Notes: a model not told the origin generated them from the letters alone. Shown: positions 1-9,194, numbered from the stretch's first letter. The stretch is 64,000 nucleotides of DNA from Lacicoccus alkaliphilus DSM 16010 (GCF_900142805.1 NZ_FRCF01000009.1:26177-90176), one strand, 5' to 3'. Made by a program: numbers and translations.

Positions 1-170
1 TTGAGCTCAGAGCCTGCATCACTGCTTAGATCCGAATCTGAAGATGTGTGTTCCTGCTGCTCGGAAAAATCATTCTGCTGTTGCTGCTGTTGCTGCATCA
101 TCATCATGCCGCACCCCGACAAGTTCATCGCCAGGAATAGCATGACCATTGTTTTAATGACTTTTCTCAT
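1..170 (-). CDS. Small lipoprotein, cut by window edge
   Basis: Only the N-terminal 56 codons lie in the window. A Lys/Arg start is followed by a hydrophobic stretch and the lipobox LSGC near residues 17-20, so the protein should be secreted and lipid-anchored. Directly after the Cys come Gly, four Met and seven Gln, then an acidic, Ser-rich linker, which is typical of an extracellular tether. AAGGAG lies a few bases before the ATG. The gene follows argS in the same direction with an 18 bp gap. The function cannot be named because the body of the protein lies outside the window. Confidence 0.75.
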   Translation of the reverse strand, partial: MRKVIKTMVMLFLAMNLSGCGMMMMQQQQQQQNDFSEQQEHTSSDSDLSSDAGSEL

Positions 171-187
171 AGAAAAACTCCTTAAAT

Positions 188-1834
188 TCACATTTTTTCA
201 GGGGCTGAAACACCGACGAGGTTAAGGGAATTCTGCAGCGTCTGCCTCACTGCCTCTATCATCAGTAAATATGCACGGGTTTTATCCGGGTCCCCGCCCA
301 ACACTTTCTCTGCATTATAAAACTTATGGAAAGTGCTTGCAAGTTCCTGGATGTAGGTGGCCATCCTGTGGGTTGCACGATGTTCTGCAGCTCCTCTGAT
401 GACATTCGGGAAGGCCGCCATCTTCTTGATCAGGTCAAGCGCCTGCTCCTGGTCTATGATTGAAACATCCGCACCTGCATCCAATTTATGACCCTTTTCT
501 TCCGCCTGCCTTAAAATACTGCAGATCCTCGCATGGGCATATTGCGCATAATAGACAGGGTTGTCATTGGATTCCGATTTTGCCAGGTCCATATCGAAAT
601 CAAGGTGGGAGTCGGAGCTTCTCATCGCGAGGAAGTAGCGGCATGCATCGACACCGATCGTATCGATCAATTCACGCAGTGTGACCGCTTTGCCGGTACG
701 CTTGCTCATCTTGACTTCTTCACCATTCTCAATCAACCGTACCATCTGCATGATCTTAATTTCGAGCATGTCAGGATCTTTGCCGAGTGCGCCGAGAGAA
801 CCTTTAAGACGGTTGATGTACCCATGATGATCTGCACCGAAAATATTGATCAGCTTGTCATAGCCCCGTTCGACTTTGTCGTAGTGATAGGCCACATCCG
901 GCATCAGATAAGTGTATGTACCGTCGCTTTTACGAAGTACACGGTCCTTGTCATCGCCGAAGTCGGTCGTACGCAACCATAAGGCGCCGTCGGCTTCAAA
1001 CGTATAGCCGTTTTCACTCATCACTTCCAGTGCCGCTTCGACCTCTTTCTTCTCGTACAGTGAAGTTTCGCTGAACCAGTTGTCGAAGTGTACATTGAAA
1101 TCATCAAGGTCCTTCCTGAGCTTTTCCATCTCGAAATCCACACCGAGTTTTCTGAACATCTCTATACGGTCCTCTTTCGAAGTCTCCATCAGCTCAGGTG
1201 ATTCTTCAGCAAGCTTCTCTCCGATCGCCTGGATGTCTCTGCCCATATAACCGTCTTCCGGCATGATCAGCTCCTGCCCGAGCGCTTCAAGATATCGTGC
1301 ATCGATCGAGAGTGCGAGATTATCGATTTGATTGCCAGCATCATTGATATAGTATTCGCGGACAACTTCATATCCTGCAAAATCCATGATATTGGCGAGC
1401 GTATCACCGACACTTGCGTTTCTGGCATGGCCGATATGCAGGTCCCCCGTCGGGTTTGCACTGACGAATTCCACGAGCACCTTTTCTTTCTGATCAGGAG
1501 TGGAGCGCCCGTAATCTGCACCCAGCTCCACCACCCGGGGGATGATCTGTGTGATTGATGACTCATCCATATAAAAGTTTATGAAACCAGGTCCCGCGAT
1601 ATCCACTGATTTGACCTTGGCAGCGGAGCGGTCCAGTTTTTCAACGATGGCGGAGGCGATGTCCCTTGGATTCTTCTTCGCCTGTTTCGTCAGTGTCATC
1701 GCGACATTCGTTGAAAAATCGCCATTCTTTTTATCTTTCGGGGTTTCCACCTTTATTTCAGGCACTTCATCAACGAGACCCGAGCTTTCCACTGCGCTTT
1801 TTATTGCTTCCAATAAACCGGCTTTTAAGTTCAT
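188..1834 (-). CDS. argS: Arginyl-tRNA synthetase
   Basis: Class I synthetase that charges tRNA-Arg with arginine in the cytoplasm. The N-terminal ~100 residues form the Arg-specific tRNA-binding domain. The HIGH signature occurs in [13 protein letters not shown] (about residue 128), the KMSKS-type loop reads KMSKRTG (about residue 375), and the C-terminal anticodon-binding domain ends in the usual Met. At 548 residues it is close to the usual ~550. I start at the ATG whose A is the last base of the upstream ywiB stop (TGATG overlap), with GAGAGAGAGGG as ribosome site. A TTG one codon earlier is possible. The ywiB-argS pairing is the same as in Bacillus. Confidence 0.97.
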   Translation of the reverse strand: MNLKAGLLEAIKSAVESSGLVDEVPEIKVETPKDKKNGDFSTNVAMTLTKQAKKNPRDIASAIVEKLDRSAAKVKSVDIAGPGFINFYMDESSITQIIPRVVELGADYGRSTPDQKEKVLVEFVSANPTGDLHIGHARNASVGDTLANIMDFAGYEVVREYYINDAGNQIDNLALSIDARYLEALGQELIMPEDGYMGRDIQAIGEKLAEESPELMETSKEDRIEMFRKLGVDFEMEKLRKDLDDFNVHFDNWFSETSLYEKKEVEAALEVMSENGYTFEADGALWLRTTDFGDDKDRVLRKSDGTYTYLMPDVAYHYDKVERGYDKLINIFGADHHGYINRLKGSLGALGKDPDMLEIKIMQMVRLIENGEEVKMSKRTGKAVTLRELIDTIGVDACRYFLAMRSSDSHLDFDMDLAKSESNDNPVYYAQYAHARICSILRQAEEKGHKLDAGADVSIIDQEQALDLIKKMAAFPNVIRGAAEHRATHRMATYIQELASTFHKFYNAEKVLGGDPDKTRAYLLMIEAVRQTLQNSLNLVGVSAPEKM

Positions 1835-2235
1835 CAATAACCCTCTCTCTCTAAATTATAATGATAGCTGCCCAGCAGCTGACCCTGTTCGTATAACTCA
1901 TAATCGATGACTATGCGGTCACGCTCGACGAGCAAAGCTTTTGTATACAAAGTAAAATGGTGGCGCCCTGCCGCCGATTCATAAAATGTATCGGTCATCT
2001 CATTCCTGACAAAAGTGAACGTCATGCTTACGACGCCGTTCCTCTGGATTTTGATGAAATCCTCGCCGACCCGCAAAATGACCTCCAGCTGATGCCCTTC
2101 CATATCTTCCTGATACTTCAAATACCTGTCACGCTTTTCAACTTCCGAAACTTCGACTTTCTGAACGAAAGAGCGGTCCTCCCCGCCCGTCCGGAAATTT
2201 TGCGTGAGTAAAAATTTTGTTGTTTCACCCTTCAT
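1834..2235 (-). CDS. ywiB: DUF1934 beta-barrel protein (YwiB)
   Basis: A 133-residue cytoplasmic protein with no signal or membrane segment, matching the YwiB/DUF1934 family, a calycin-like small beta barrel of unknown biochemical role. Alternating hydrophobic strands run through the whole length, and a family-typical pattern ([12 protein letters not shown]) lies about two thirds along. The stop codon overlaps the argS start, so the two are cotranscribed and probably translationally coupled, as in Bacillus. Assignment rests on size, strand pattern and the argS neighbour. Confidence 0.85.
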   Translation of the reverse strand: MKGETTKFLLTQNFRTGGEDRSFVQKVEVSEVEKRDRYLKYQEDMEGHQLEVILRVGEDFIKIQRNGVVSMTFTFVRNEMTDTFYESAAGRHHFTLYTKALLVERDRIVIDYELYEQGQLLGSYHYNLEREGY

Positions 2236-2300
2236 ATCATCACCTGCAAGTAAGGTAAATTATATCATATTTAAATATTTTTAGAGAGTGGGAATAAAAA

Positions 2301-2322
2301 AAGGCAGGGTGTCCCCCGCCTT
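2301..2322 (-). terminator. Terminator behind ywfO-ywhD
   Basis: On the minus strand a stem AAGGC/GCCTT plus three G-C pairs (one mismatch, 4-base loop) is followed by seven T residues. It lies 98 bp beyond the ywhD stop. Confidence 0.75.
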
Positions 2323-2420
2323 AGTGTCCCAGTTATATTTCATATAACTAAATAGTATTTTATAATCGATCGGGAAAATCTGCAACCTCCCGACATAAAA
2401 GACATAATTCAGACAAAAAT

Positions 2421-2945
2421 TCAGTCGTCTTTCATCACGTCCTGTAATTCTGATGAATTATCCCACATTTCTTCATTGTGGTTTTGAAGGAATGTCTTAA
2501 GTGAACGTCTGCTCTCCTGATCCATGTCATCGATGATGATCTTCCCTTTCATGGACCGGTCCATCTGGTTCACGTGTTCATGCATCAGTTTGTAGCCGCG
2601 CTTTTTCGTCTTATTGACCGCCTCGTAGCAGGCGGTCACACCATGGTACAATGGTCCGTCCTTAGTGCGTTCGACCGTCACCCAGACCAGCCAGAACCTT
2701 CTCTCCCCTTCACCTTTCGGCACTTCCGGATCCGCCACCCATTTGACGCGTCTTTCCACCTCGGCACGTCCATGCAGGCCGCCGACATCTATGAAGACTT
2801 CCTGAGTGTCTATATCGATATACACCGGTGCGACGTTTTCGACGCTGATCATTCCGAAGTTCTGCCCTTTGTGGCCTGTCAGGGGGTCGTCCTTTATGAT
2901 GTTGAATTGGAATCCCGGCTTTTTCCCATTGGAATCATTTGACAT
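2421..2945 (-). CDS. ywhD: YwhD family protein
   Basis: A 174-residue soluble protein recognised as YwhD by its opening KPGFQFNIIKDDPLTGHKG and the central ENVAPVYIDIDT and LHGRAEVERRVKW segments. The family is conserved in Bacilli and has no established biochemical function. The C-terminal ~45 residues are strongly charged and probably helical. It starts 12 bp after the HD phosphohydrolase gene, with AGGAGCAGG as ribosome site, so the two form an operon that ends at the hairpin near 2301. Confidence 0.88.
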   Translation of the reverse strand: MSNDSNGKKPGFQFNIIKDDPLTGHKGQNFGMISVENVAPVYIDIDTQEVFIDVGGLHGRAEVERRVKWVADPEVPKGEGERRFWLVWVTVERTKDGPLYHGVTACYEAVNKTKKRGYKLMHEHVNQMDRSMKGKIIIDDMDQESRRSLKTFLQNHNEEMWDNSSELQDVMKDD

Positions 2946-2957
2946 TATATCCTGCTC

Positions 2958-4262
2958 CTATGCTAATTGATTCAGTATATTGATTATTTCACCTTTGATT
3001 TCAAGGTCTTCGATCTCTAATATCTTCTCTTTCGGATAGTATAACTTCGATTCCATCCGGTGTACACCCGTTATGGAATTGATGATTGCCGACTGGCTGC
3101 TGATTTCCCTGAGTTCCCCGCTGTCCCTCTGGAGGTGGATCGGCTTCCGGTTGTTCTTCGCACCCGGACGGTCGTAATCATAAGGAAGATCCGAGAATGA
3201 ATCACTGAAGAAATAGTACTCCGGGTCGATGCCTGCGCTTTTGAACAAGTCCTCGAGCTCGCTCTGCGTGATGTACGAACCGTCAAACGGAAGATATTTG
3301 AACAACTCCCGGTTCACAAAGCGGTTCGCAAGGTCCGACAATATCTCATCGTCCTCATTGATCCACTCCTGCAGATAGAAATTGACGACCATTTCATCCA
3401 GCCGCAGGTAATCGTCGACGGAGACATCCTCCTCAAAGAACGGTATGAAATATTTCGGTGCCTGCTTGAATTCATGACCGTGTTCATATAAATGCTTGGC
3501 ACGTTTCAGGGCCAGGTTCAACAGCACCTCACCACCCCGGGAGACCGGATGAAAATAAACCTGCCAGTACATCTGGTAGCGGCTCATCAGATAATCTTCC
3601 ACTGCATGCATACCGCTCTCCTTGATGATCACTTCTTCCTTTGAAGGCCTCATCACACGGAGTATCCTCTCCATATCAAACATGCCGTAACTGACGCCCG
3701 TATAGTATGAGTCCCTTTGAAGGTAGTCCATACGGTCCGCATCAATCTGGCTCGATATCATGCTGATGATCAGCTTGTTTTCATGTGTCTGATCGATCAC
3801 CTGAGCGACTTCACGCGGAAATTCCGGGCTGACACGCTTAAGGACTTTATTGACGTCCGTATTGCCCAATATGATTTTCCGTGTGTATTCTTCATGATCT
3901 GTATGGAATATCTTCTCGAAACAGTGGGAGAAGGGGCCGTGTCCGAGATCATGCAGCAAAGCCGAGGCGAGTGCAAGCAGCCGGTATTCACCGCTCCATT
4001 CCCCATGTTCCTTGAAATTCTCTGTCATCCGTCTGACGATTTCATATACACCGAGAGAATGGTTGAAGCGTGTATGTTCAGCAGAATGAAAAGCCAGATA
4101 CAGTGTACCCAGCTGTTTGATCCGGCGGAGGCGTTGAAATTCCCTCGTCTTTATAAGGTCCCAGATCAATTGGTCACGGACATGGACATACCGGTGGACC
4201 GGGTCTTTGAAAACTTTTTCTTCAGCAAGTTGTTTTTTTGCATATGGAATTTCCGTCAACAT
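2958..4262 (-). CDS. ywfO: HD-domain phosphohydrolase (YwfO type)
   Basis: A 434-residue member of the SAMHD1/YwfO group of HD hydrolases. The metal site is visible: H in HTRFNHSLGVYE, the HD pair in SALLHDLGHGPFSHCFE (near residue 108) and a downstream D in SQIDADRMDYLQRD. Characterised relatives, such as the enterococcal enzyme of this group, hydrolyse dNTPs to nucleoside and triphosphate, so a dNTP-pool or signalling-nucleotide role is likely but inferred. The N-terminus carries the family motif KVFKDPVHRYVHV. It is first in the ywfO-ywhD operon. Confidence 0.88.
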   Translation of the reverse strand: MLTEIPYAKKQLAEEKVFKDPVHRYVHVRDQLIWDLIKTREFQRLRRIKQLGTLYLAFHSAEHTRFNHSLGVYEIVRRMTENFKEHGEWSGEYRLLALASALLHDLGHGPFSHCFEKIFHTDHEEYTRKIILGNTDVNKVLKRVSPEFPREVAQVIDQTHENKLIISMISSQIDADRMDYLQRDSYYTGVSYGMFDMERILRVMRPSKEEVIIKESGMHAVEDYLMSRYQMYWQVYFHPVSRGGEVLLNLALKRAKHLYEHGHEFKQAPKYFIPFFEEDVSVDDYLRLDEMVVNFYLQEWINEDDEILSDLANRFVNRELFKYLPFDGSYITQSELEDLFKSAGIDPEYYFFSDSFSDLPYDYDRPGAKNNRKPIHLQRDSGELREISSQSAIINSITGVHRMESKLYYPKEKILEIEDLEIKGEIINILNQLA

Positions 4263-4397
4263 GGTGGACTGCCTCCTTTGCCTTCAATTCCCATATTATC
4301 ATAACTCATTATATTAAGTGCAAATCACACGTCTTCGTCCGGCCTCCGGACGTAAAATACGGCGGATGCGCCATGGCATCCACCGTCACTGTTTCAT

Positions 4398-4601
4398 TTA
4401 TAATTTCCTTTCGCGCTTATCATCCTTCTGCTCCTGAACATCTTCTTCACGTTCGGCGTCCTCTTTGATCTCTTCGCCCGGCGGCTGATCCGGGGGCACC
4501 TGCTCCCTGACCTCGTCCCCGCCTACTTTTTCCTTCTCTTCAAGTGCTGCCTCATCTTCACGTGTCGTCATTCTTTTATTTTCATCGTTCTTTTTATCCA
4601 T
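4398..4601 (-). CDS. Small highly charged acidic protein
   Basis: A 67-residue protein that is roughly half Glu, Asp, Lys and Arg, with no hydrophobic core and therefore probably disordered. AAGGAGG stands at good spacing before the ATG, which supports real translation. It lies alone between the MFS transporter and ywfO. Acidic low-complexity proteins are common in salt-tolerant Bacilli, but I do not recognise a family or function. Confidence 0.65.
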   Translation of the reverse strand: MDKKNDENKRMTTREDEAALEEKEKVGGDEVREQVPPDQPPGEEIKEDAEREEDVQEQKDDKRERKL

Positions 4602-4656
4602 ATGATCGGGCCTCCTTCTTTTATATCACAATTCCCAATACACGCATGTCGTTAAA

Positions 4657-5835
4657 CTAAATTTCATACTTTTTTTCATGCCTGCCGTAGACGAAGTGGA
4701 AGATGACCATCGCCGCCGCTATGGAAAAGACGAGCAGCTGGTAGAGCCCGCCGTAACCGGTGAATGGTACGACCATCCCGAGAAAGAACGGGCCGAAGCC
4801 GAGGCCGATTTCCAACATGATGAAAAAAGTTGAAGTCGCAAGACCGACATTATCCCGCTTTGCGACCTTCACACACACCGCCTGGGCCGCCGACTGGAAA
4901 TTGCCGTAACCAAGCCCGATCAGGAACCCTGCAAGCAGAAGCACACTCCCGGCCGTCGCCTGTCCGAGCGTGAAGAACCCGGCTGCCGTCATGATGAAGG
5001 ATGGATAGAGGACGACATTCGCACCATACCTGTCCAACATCTTACCCGTGATCGGACGGGTCACCATTACTGCGGCTGAATAGACAAGGAAGAATACACC
5101 AGCCGCAGTGACCAGATTCATCCCAAGCGCGTACGTGTTGAGGAATGAGAGCACCGCTGAATAGGCGAGTCCCATGAACAGTATTGAAAGGCCCATCGGC
5201 AGGACATCCCTGTCGATCATCACGAATCTCCCTTTCGGCGCAGTTTCCGGCCTCGGCGTATTATTGATCCTGATCACAGGGAGCAGAAATGAGACGGCCA
5301 GAACAATGAGACCGACGTAAATCAGCATCATATTGAAACTGATGTGTTCAAGTGCAAGGAACGATAAAAAGGGCCCGAAGGCCGCCCCGAGGATCATGCT
5401 CAGGCTGAAATGGCTGATGCCTTCGCCCCGGCGCTCCGGCGGTACGGAAATCGTCGCGAGCGTATTCAGGGCAGTGCTGATGATGCCTGTGGCCACACCG
5501 TTCAGCAAACGTACGGCTATCAGGAGATGAAGCCCGCCGTCGATGAAGTACAAAGCATATGTAATGAAAAAGAAGACGGTTCCGATATACATGATTTTCC
5601 GGGCGCCCATATTGTTGATCTGATACCCGGTGAGGGCCCGCCCGGCCAGCACCCCGACGATGAATACACTCGCTGCGAATCCGGCGGTGCCCGGCGATGC
5701 CCCGTAATCTTCAATCGTCACAGTACCGACCGTCACTAAAGTCGAATACATCGAAAACATCAAGATGAAGTGAAATAGAAAAATGACTGAAAACTCGCGC
5801 GTCCAGATTTTACCTTTATATTTATTTTTAGACAC
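4657..5835 (-). CDS. MFS transporter, 12 TM
   Basis: A 392-residue inner-membrane transporter of the major facilitator superfamily with about 12 hydrophobic helices. The loop-2/3 signature is visible as GRALTGYQINNMGARK (near residues 65-80), and its second-half counterpart is TRPITGKMLDRYGANV (near 260-275). The fold suggests a proton-driven drug or small-molecule exporter, but the substrate cannot be read from sequence. It stands alone, with a Lys-rich N-terminal tail before TM1, and is separated from lipL by a terminator. Confidence 0.85.
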   Translation of the reverse strand: MSKNKYKGKIWTREFSVIFLFHFILMFSMYSTLVTVGTVTIEDYGASPGTAGFAASVFIVGVLAGRALTGYQINNMGARKIMYIGTVFFFITYALYFIDGGLHLLIAVRLLNGVATGIISTALNTLATISVPPERRGEGISHFSLSMILGAAFGPFLSFLALEHISFNMMLIYVGLIVLAVSFLLPVIRINNTPRPETAPKGRFVMIDRDVLPMGLSILFMGLAYSAVLSFLNTYALGMNLVTAAGVFFLVYSAAVMVTRPITGKMLDRYGANVVLYPSFIMTAAGFFTLGQATAGSVLLLAGFLIGLGYGNFQSAAQAVCVKVAKRDNVGLATSTFFIMLEIGLGFGPFFLGMVVPFTGYGGLYQLLVFSIAAAMVIFHFVYGRHEKKYEI

Positions 5836-5861
5836 TGCACCCCTCCTCTGCCAACATCACA

Positions 5862-5888
5862 AAACCAGTAACGCTGCGTTACTGGTTT
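5862..5888 (-). terminator. Terminator of the pta-lipL operon
   Basis: A perfect 12-bp stem (AAACCAGTAACG with its complement) has a 3-base loop and begins inside the lipL stop codon. The following minus-strand bases are less T-rich than usual. Confidence 0.7.
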
Positions 5889-6720
5889 AAAGGGTTGGAA
5901 ATATTTTCGCATCAAGCGCATGTCTGATATCTTCATTGCGCCTGATCATGCGCCGGATATACTCCTTATACCTGCCGTCAAATTCCCCGGACAGGGTGTA
6001 CGGGGTCTCGGGGTCGATATTCAGGACATTTAAAAACTTTTCAAGTAGATCATCCGCAGTCCAGCTTTTTCCAAGGAGTTCATTTAAGGATGCCATGACC
6101 CGGGGGTTGATATCCGGATAATCGAACTTGGTCTCCGCATCCTTTTTCGCATGACCATAAAATTCCCTCATGACCTCCGCCCGCTCTGCACCGCTTCCGG
6201 TGATGCACAAATAAACCTGTACGGCGACACCGTCCCTGATCCGCCTCTGTGATATTCCGGCAAACTTTCTGCCGTCCATACTCAAATCATAACTTCCGGG
6301 GCAATAGCTTCCATGAATTTCATATGCTTCCACATCCGCACCGTCCAGCACATGCCGGATCAGGTCGAGCATCAGCTCATAGCCCGCATCAATCGTCGGT
6401 GAATGTTTCTTATTCATGATCAGCGAGATGTTCAGCACCCCGTCATCCAGTACGACACCGAGCCCGCCACTGTTCCTTATAATGTAATCATAACCCGTCG
6501 AGGTTAAATGGTCCAGGCCGTCCTGAAGATGCGGGAGCCTGGCATCGTGGAGGCCGAGGATGATGAACGGATGATGGACCCATGCCCGGAACTTGAAGGA
6601 GCCATCACCGCCCACAACTTCCTGGAGGACATCATCCATCGCGAATGATTGATAAGGATGTACTGTCTCACCGGGCGGTATATAGTCCCACCGTTCAGCA
6701 AACAAATCATTCATGGTCAT
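5887..6720 (-). CDS. lipL: Octanoyl-[GcvH]:protein N-octanoyltransferase
   Basis: An amidotransferase of the BirA/LplA/LipB fold that moves octanoyl groups from GcvH to the E2 subunits of oxo-acid dehydrogenases, a step of Bacilli-type lipoate synthesis. The catalytic Cys is present in HGSYCPGSYDL (residue 140), followed by the conserved Lys in DGRKFAGISQRR. The N-terminal RNSGGLGVVLDDGVLNIS matches the lipoyl-pocket loop. At 277 residues it has the usual length. Its first codons overlap the end of pta by 14 bp. The pta-lipL neighbourhood is shared with Staphylococcus and Bacillus, which separates it from LplA and LipM. Confidence 0.92.
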   Translation of the reverse strand: MTMNDLFAERWDYIPPGETVHPYQSFAMDDVLQEVVGGDGSFKFRAWVHHPFIILGLHDARLPHLQDGLDHLTSTGYDYIIRNSGGLGVVLDDGVLNISLIMNKKHSPTIDAGYELMLDLIRHVLDGADVEAYEIHGSYCPGSYDLSMDGRKFAGISQRRIRDGVAVQVYLCITGSGAERAEVMREFYGHAKKDAETKFDYPDINPRVMASLNELLGKSWTADDLLEKFLNVLNIDPETPYTLSGEFDGRYKEYIRRMIRRNEDIRHALDAKIFPTL

Positions 6721-7699
6721 TTTTCATCGCAAGTGCCTGAGTCGCAGTGAATAAGGCAAGATTAAAAACTTCGTCCGTGGTGCAGCCGCGGGATAAGTCG
6801 TTGACCGGCTGGTTGAGCCCCTGCAGTATCGGTCCATATGCCTCAAAGCCGCCAAGGCGCTGTGCGATCTTATAACCTATGTTCCCCGCTTCAAGATTCG
6901 GGAAGATGAATACATTCGCATTCCCCCGGACTTCGGATCCCGGCGCCTTCTTTTCGGCAACGCCGGGAACGAAAGCTGCGTCAAACTGGAACTCACCGTC
7001 AATCGGCACTTCAGGGAGTTTGTCCTTGGCGTATTGTGCCGCTGTCCTCACACGCTCGGTTTCTTCTGTTTTGGCCGATCCCTTGGTAGAGAAGCTGAGC
7101 AGCGCCACGGTGGGATCCACGTTGAAGCTCATGGCCGTCCTGGCCGTTTCGACCGCAACTTCCGCCAGTTCTTCAGCATTCAGGACAGGGTTGATTGCGC
7201 AGTCGCCCATGACGTAGAGTTCTTCTTCGCGCAGCATGAAGAAGATGCCGCTTGTACGGGAGACACCCGGTTTTGTTTTGATGATCTGCAGCGCCGGACG
7301 CACAGTGTGCGGTGTCGAATGCATCGCACCGGATACAAGTCCGTCTGCTTTCCCTGTATATACCATCATGGTTCCAAAGTAGTTCACATCATTTATGATA
7401 TCGTCAGCCTGTTCTTTGGTCACTTTGCCATTCCGTCTTTCAACGAAAGCATCCGCAAGTTCCTCTTTATCATCACAGCTTACTGGATCGATGATTTCCA
7501 GACCCCCGATGTCGAGTGACTTTTCTTCAGCCAGAGCTTTGATTTCATCATGGGCCCCCAATACTATGGGATGAACATAATCGGTTTCATTCAATTCAAC
7601 CGCCGCTCTCAATATTCTCGCGTCAACACCTTCAGGAAAGACGACTCTCACATTCTGCCCTTCTAAGTTAGCTTTTAATTTATCTAGAAATTGACTCAT
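6707..7699 (-). CDS. pta: Phosphate acetyltransferase
   Basis: Converts acetyl-CoA and phosphate to acetyl phosphate, the first step of overflow acetate production. The 330-residue protein has the compact single-domain Pta form of Firmicutes, with the C-terminal signature GPILQGLNQPVNDLSRGC and the conserved KTKPGVSRTSGIF and GDCAINP segments. GGAGG precedes the ATG. A TATAAT -10 box (7733-7738) and a CcpA-type palindrome further upstream fit carbon-source activation, as known for Bacillus pta. The last 14 bp overlap lipL. Confidence 0.96.
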   Translation of the reverse strand: MSQFLDKLKANLEGQNVRVVFPEGVDARILRAAVELNETDYVHPIVLGAHDEIKALAEEKSLDIGGLEIIDPVSCDDKEELADAFVERRNGKVTKEQADDIINDVNYFGTMMVYTGKADGLVSGAMHSTPHTVRPALQIIKTKPGVSRTSGIFFMLREEELYVMGDCAINPVLNAEELAEVAVETARTAMSFNVDPTVALLSFSTKGSAKTEETERVRTAAQYAKDKLPEVPIDGEFQFDAAFVPGVAEKKAPGSEVRGNANVFIFPNLEAGNIGYKIAQRLGGFEAYGPILQGLNQPVNDLSRGCTTDEVFNLALFTATQALAMKNDHE

Positions 7700-7732
7700 G
7701 ATTTCCTCCTTGAAAAGCCTATGTACGAGATT

Positions 7733-7738
7733 ATTATA
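7733..7738 (-). promoter_or_regulatory. -10 element of pta
   Basis: TATAAT on the minus strand, about 35 bp before the pta start. No good -35 hexamer is seen at normal spacing, which would fit an activator-dependent promoter. Confidence 0.55.
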
Positions 7739-7773
7739 CCTTTTCTGTCACATTTTTTCATCCTTAAATACTT

Positions 7774-7787
7774 TTAAAACGTTTTCA
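7774..7787 (-). promoter_or_regulatory. Candidate CcpA site (cre) of pta
   Basis: TGAAAACGTTTTAA on the minus strand departs from TGWNANCGNTNWCA at one position. It is centred roughly 55 bp before the expected pta transcription start, the location from which CcpA activates pta in Bacillus. It also lies in front of the divergent chdC. Confidence 0.55.
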
Positions 7788-7836
7788 GTTAGAGTATCAT
7801 TGATATGATAACAATAAAAAAAGAGAGGTTTTTAAA

Positions 7837-8583
7837 ATGAGCGAAGCTGTTTCAACGTTGGATGGATGGTGGAGCCTTCATCTGCTGTATAATGTCGACT
7901 GGGCGTCATTGAAGACACTGGAAGAGTCGGAGAAAAACCGGCTGGTCGGCGAACTTCAAGAGTTTTTGGAGCGTGAGGAAGAAGTTCATCAAAATAAAGA
8001 AGGCAGCTATTCATTTTACAACGTGACCGGACAGAAAGCTGACGTCATCCTCTGGATGCTGCGCCCGACAGTCGATGAGTTGAATAAATTGGAGTTGGAA
8101 TTCAATAAACTCGGCATCAGCAAGTATCTGATCCCTTCCTACTCCTATTTCTCAGTCATTGAAATGAGTGGATACCTTGCCAAGGAATCGGATGAAGATC
8201 CTTACGAGAACCCTTATGTCAAAAGCCGCCTCTATCCGGAAGTGCCAAAATCCAAATATATCTGTTTTTACCCGATGGATAAAAAACGTGATCTCGATGA
8301 TAACTGGTATATGCTTCCCATGGAAGAAAGGCGCCGCCTGATGCGCGACCACGGCATGATCGGCCGCAAGTATGCAGGTAAGGTGAAACAGTTCATCACA
8401 GGCTCCCAGGGTCTTGATAAGTATGAGTGGGCTGTGACTTTATTTTCCGATGATATGCTCGAATTCAAGAACATCATCTATGAGATGAGATTCGACGAAA
8501 CATCTGCAAGATACGGTGTGTTCGGCGATTTTTATGTCGGTGTCCACCTCCCGACGGCGGAGCTGCCTGCGTTTTTCAAGTAG
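7837..8583 (+). CDS. chdC: Coproheme decarboxylase
   Basis: Also called HemQ. It catalyses the last step of the coproporphyrin-dependent haem pathway of Gram-positives, converting iron-coproporphyrin III to haem b. The 248-residue protein matches the Dyp/Cld-fold family, with the catalytic Tyr at residue 145 (CFYPMDKKR) and the proximal haem His at 172 (MRDHGMIG), both at the exact family positions. AGAGAGG precedes the ATG. It is divergent from pta, as in Staphylococcus. The rest of the haem pathway is not in this window. Confidence 0.96.
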   Translation: MSEAVSTLDGWWSLHLLYNVDWASLKTLEESEKNRLVGELQEFLEREEEVHQNKEGSYSFYNVTGQKADVILWMLRPTVDELNKLELEFNKLGISKYLIPSYSYFSVIEMSGYLAKESDEDPYENPYVKSRLYPEVPKSKYICFYPMDKKRDLDDNWYMLPMEERRRLMRDHGMIGRKYAGKVKQFITGSQGLDKYEWAVTLFSDDMLEFKNIIYEMRFDETSARYGVFGDFYVGVHLPTAELPAFFK

Positions 8584-8656
8584 GAACAGATGTTTAGACA
8601 CCATGGAAATCGGCTATAACAGACTGCTGGATTAATTTTATCAAAGGGGTGTTTAT

Positions 8657-8743
8657 ATGGGCCGTTTAATAAGAAGACTTGCAATAGTCCTTGGACCTTT
8701 AATTATTAAGAAGATATTCAACAAGAAGAAATCAGGTAAATAA
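8657..8743 (+). CDS. 28-residue cationic membrane-active-type peptide
   Basis: A short reading frame lies 73 bp after chdC, with AAAGGGG seven bases before ATG and a terminator 12 bp after the stop. The peptide opens MGRLIRRLAIVLGPLII and ends in a run of Lys (KKIFNKKKSGK), giving a hydrophobic centre with strong positive charge at both ends. No acidic residue is present. This looks like a small membrane protein or a phenol-soluble-modulin-like peptide, but I do not recognise a family. It is probably read through from chdC. Confidence 0.6.
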   Translation: MGRLIRRLAIVLGPLIIKKIFNKKKSGK

Positions 8744-8754
8744 CGATATAAATC

Positions 8755-8778
8755 TGCCGGGGGGTTGGCCATCCGGCA
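8755..8778 (+). terminator. Terminator after the chdC transcript
   Basis: Stem TGCCGG/CCGGCA with an inner GG/CC and a 7-T run directly behind it. It ends the chdC and small-peptide transcript. Confidence 0.8.
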
Positions 8779-8885
8779 TTTTTTTATCCTGCAGGGCTGC
8801 ACCCTGCTTTGATTTTCCGGGTACCGCTTGTGAAAGCGCAATTATTTTTGATAGTATGTCATAAAACAGTAAATGAGGAAAAATC

Positions 8886-9122
8886 ATGTCATCCAATATC
8901 AACAGGTCCAAGAGATGGATACTCATATTCACCGGCACTGTGACTTCCGTCGTCGCCATCCTGCTGCTCGTCACCGGCCTGATCTTCATCATGACGGAAG
9001 GCGGGATATTCGGCTTCGCCATAGTGCTTTTCGGCCTGATTTCAATCTGGTTTGCACAGCGGGAATTCAAGGAATATCGTCAGCTGAAGAAGGAAGCTGA
9101 TGAAATGCGGAAGCAGGGTTAA
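8886..9122 (+). CDS. Small two-helix membrane protein
   Basis: A 78-residue protein with two predicted membrane helices (about residues 10-35 and 42-57) and a charged C-terminal helix rich in Lys and Glu (QREFKEYRQLKKEADEMRKQ). GAGGAA stands before the ATG. It lies between the chdC terminator and ferredoxin. The pattern resembles small conserved Staphylococcaceae membrane proteins, but I cannot name a function. Confidence 0.65.
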   Translation: MSSNINRSKRWILIFTGTVTSVVAILLLVTGLIFIMTEGGIFGFAIVLFGLISIWFAQREFKEYRQLKKEADEMRKQG

Positions 9123-9194
9123 ATTACACGGCTGCAGTCAGCCTAATTATGTATTTTCGCCAAGTTTTCAGAAATGGTTTGAATTATGGGCGGT

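Noticed and set aside
75..107. Triplet repeat as a CRISPR-like or phase-variable frame switch
   Set aside because: The units are 3 bases long and in frame within a coding region, so slippage would not change the frame, and there is no spacer structure.
1835..1837. TTG as the argS start
   Set aside because: The following ATG overlaps the ywiB stop and fits the ribosome site equally well, so ATG is preferred.
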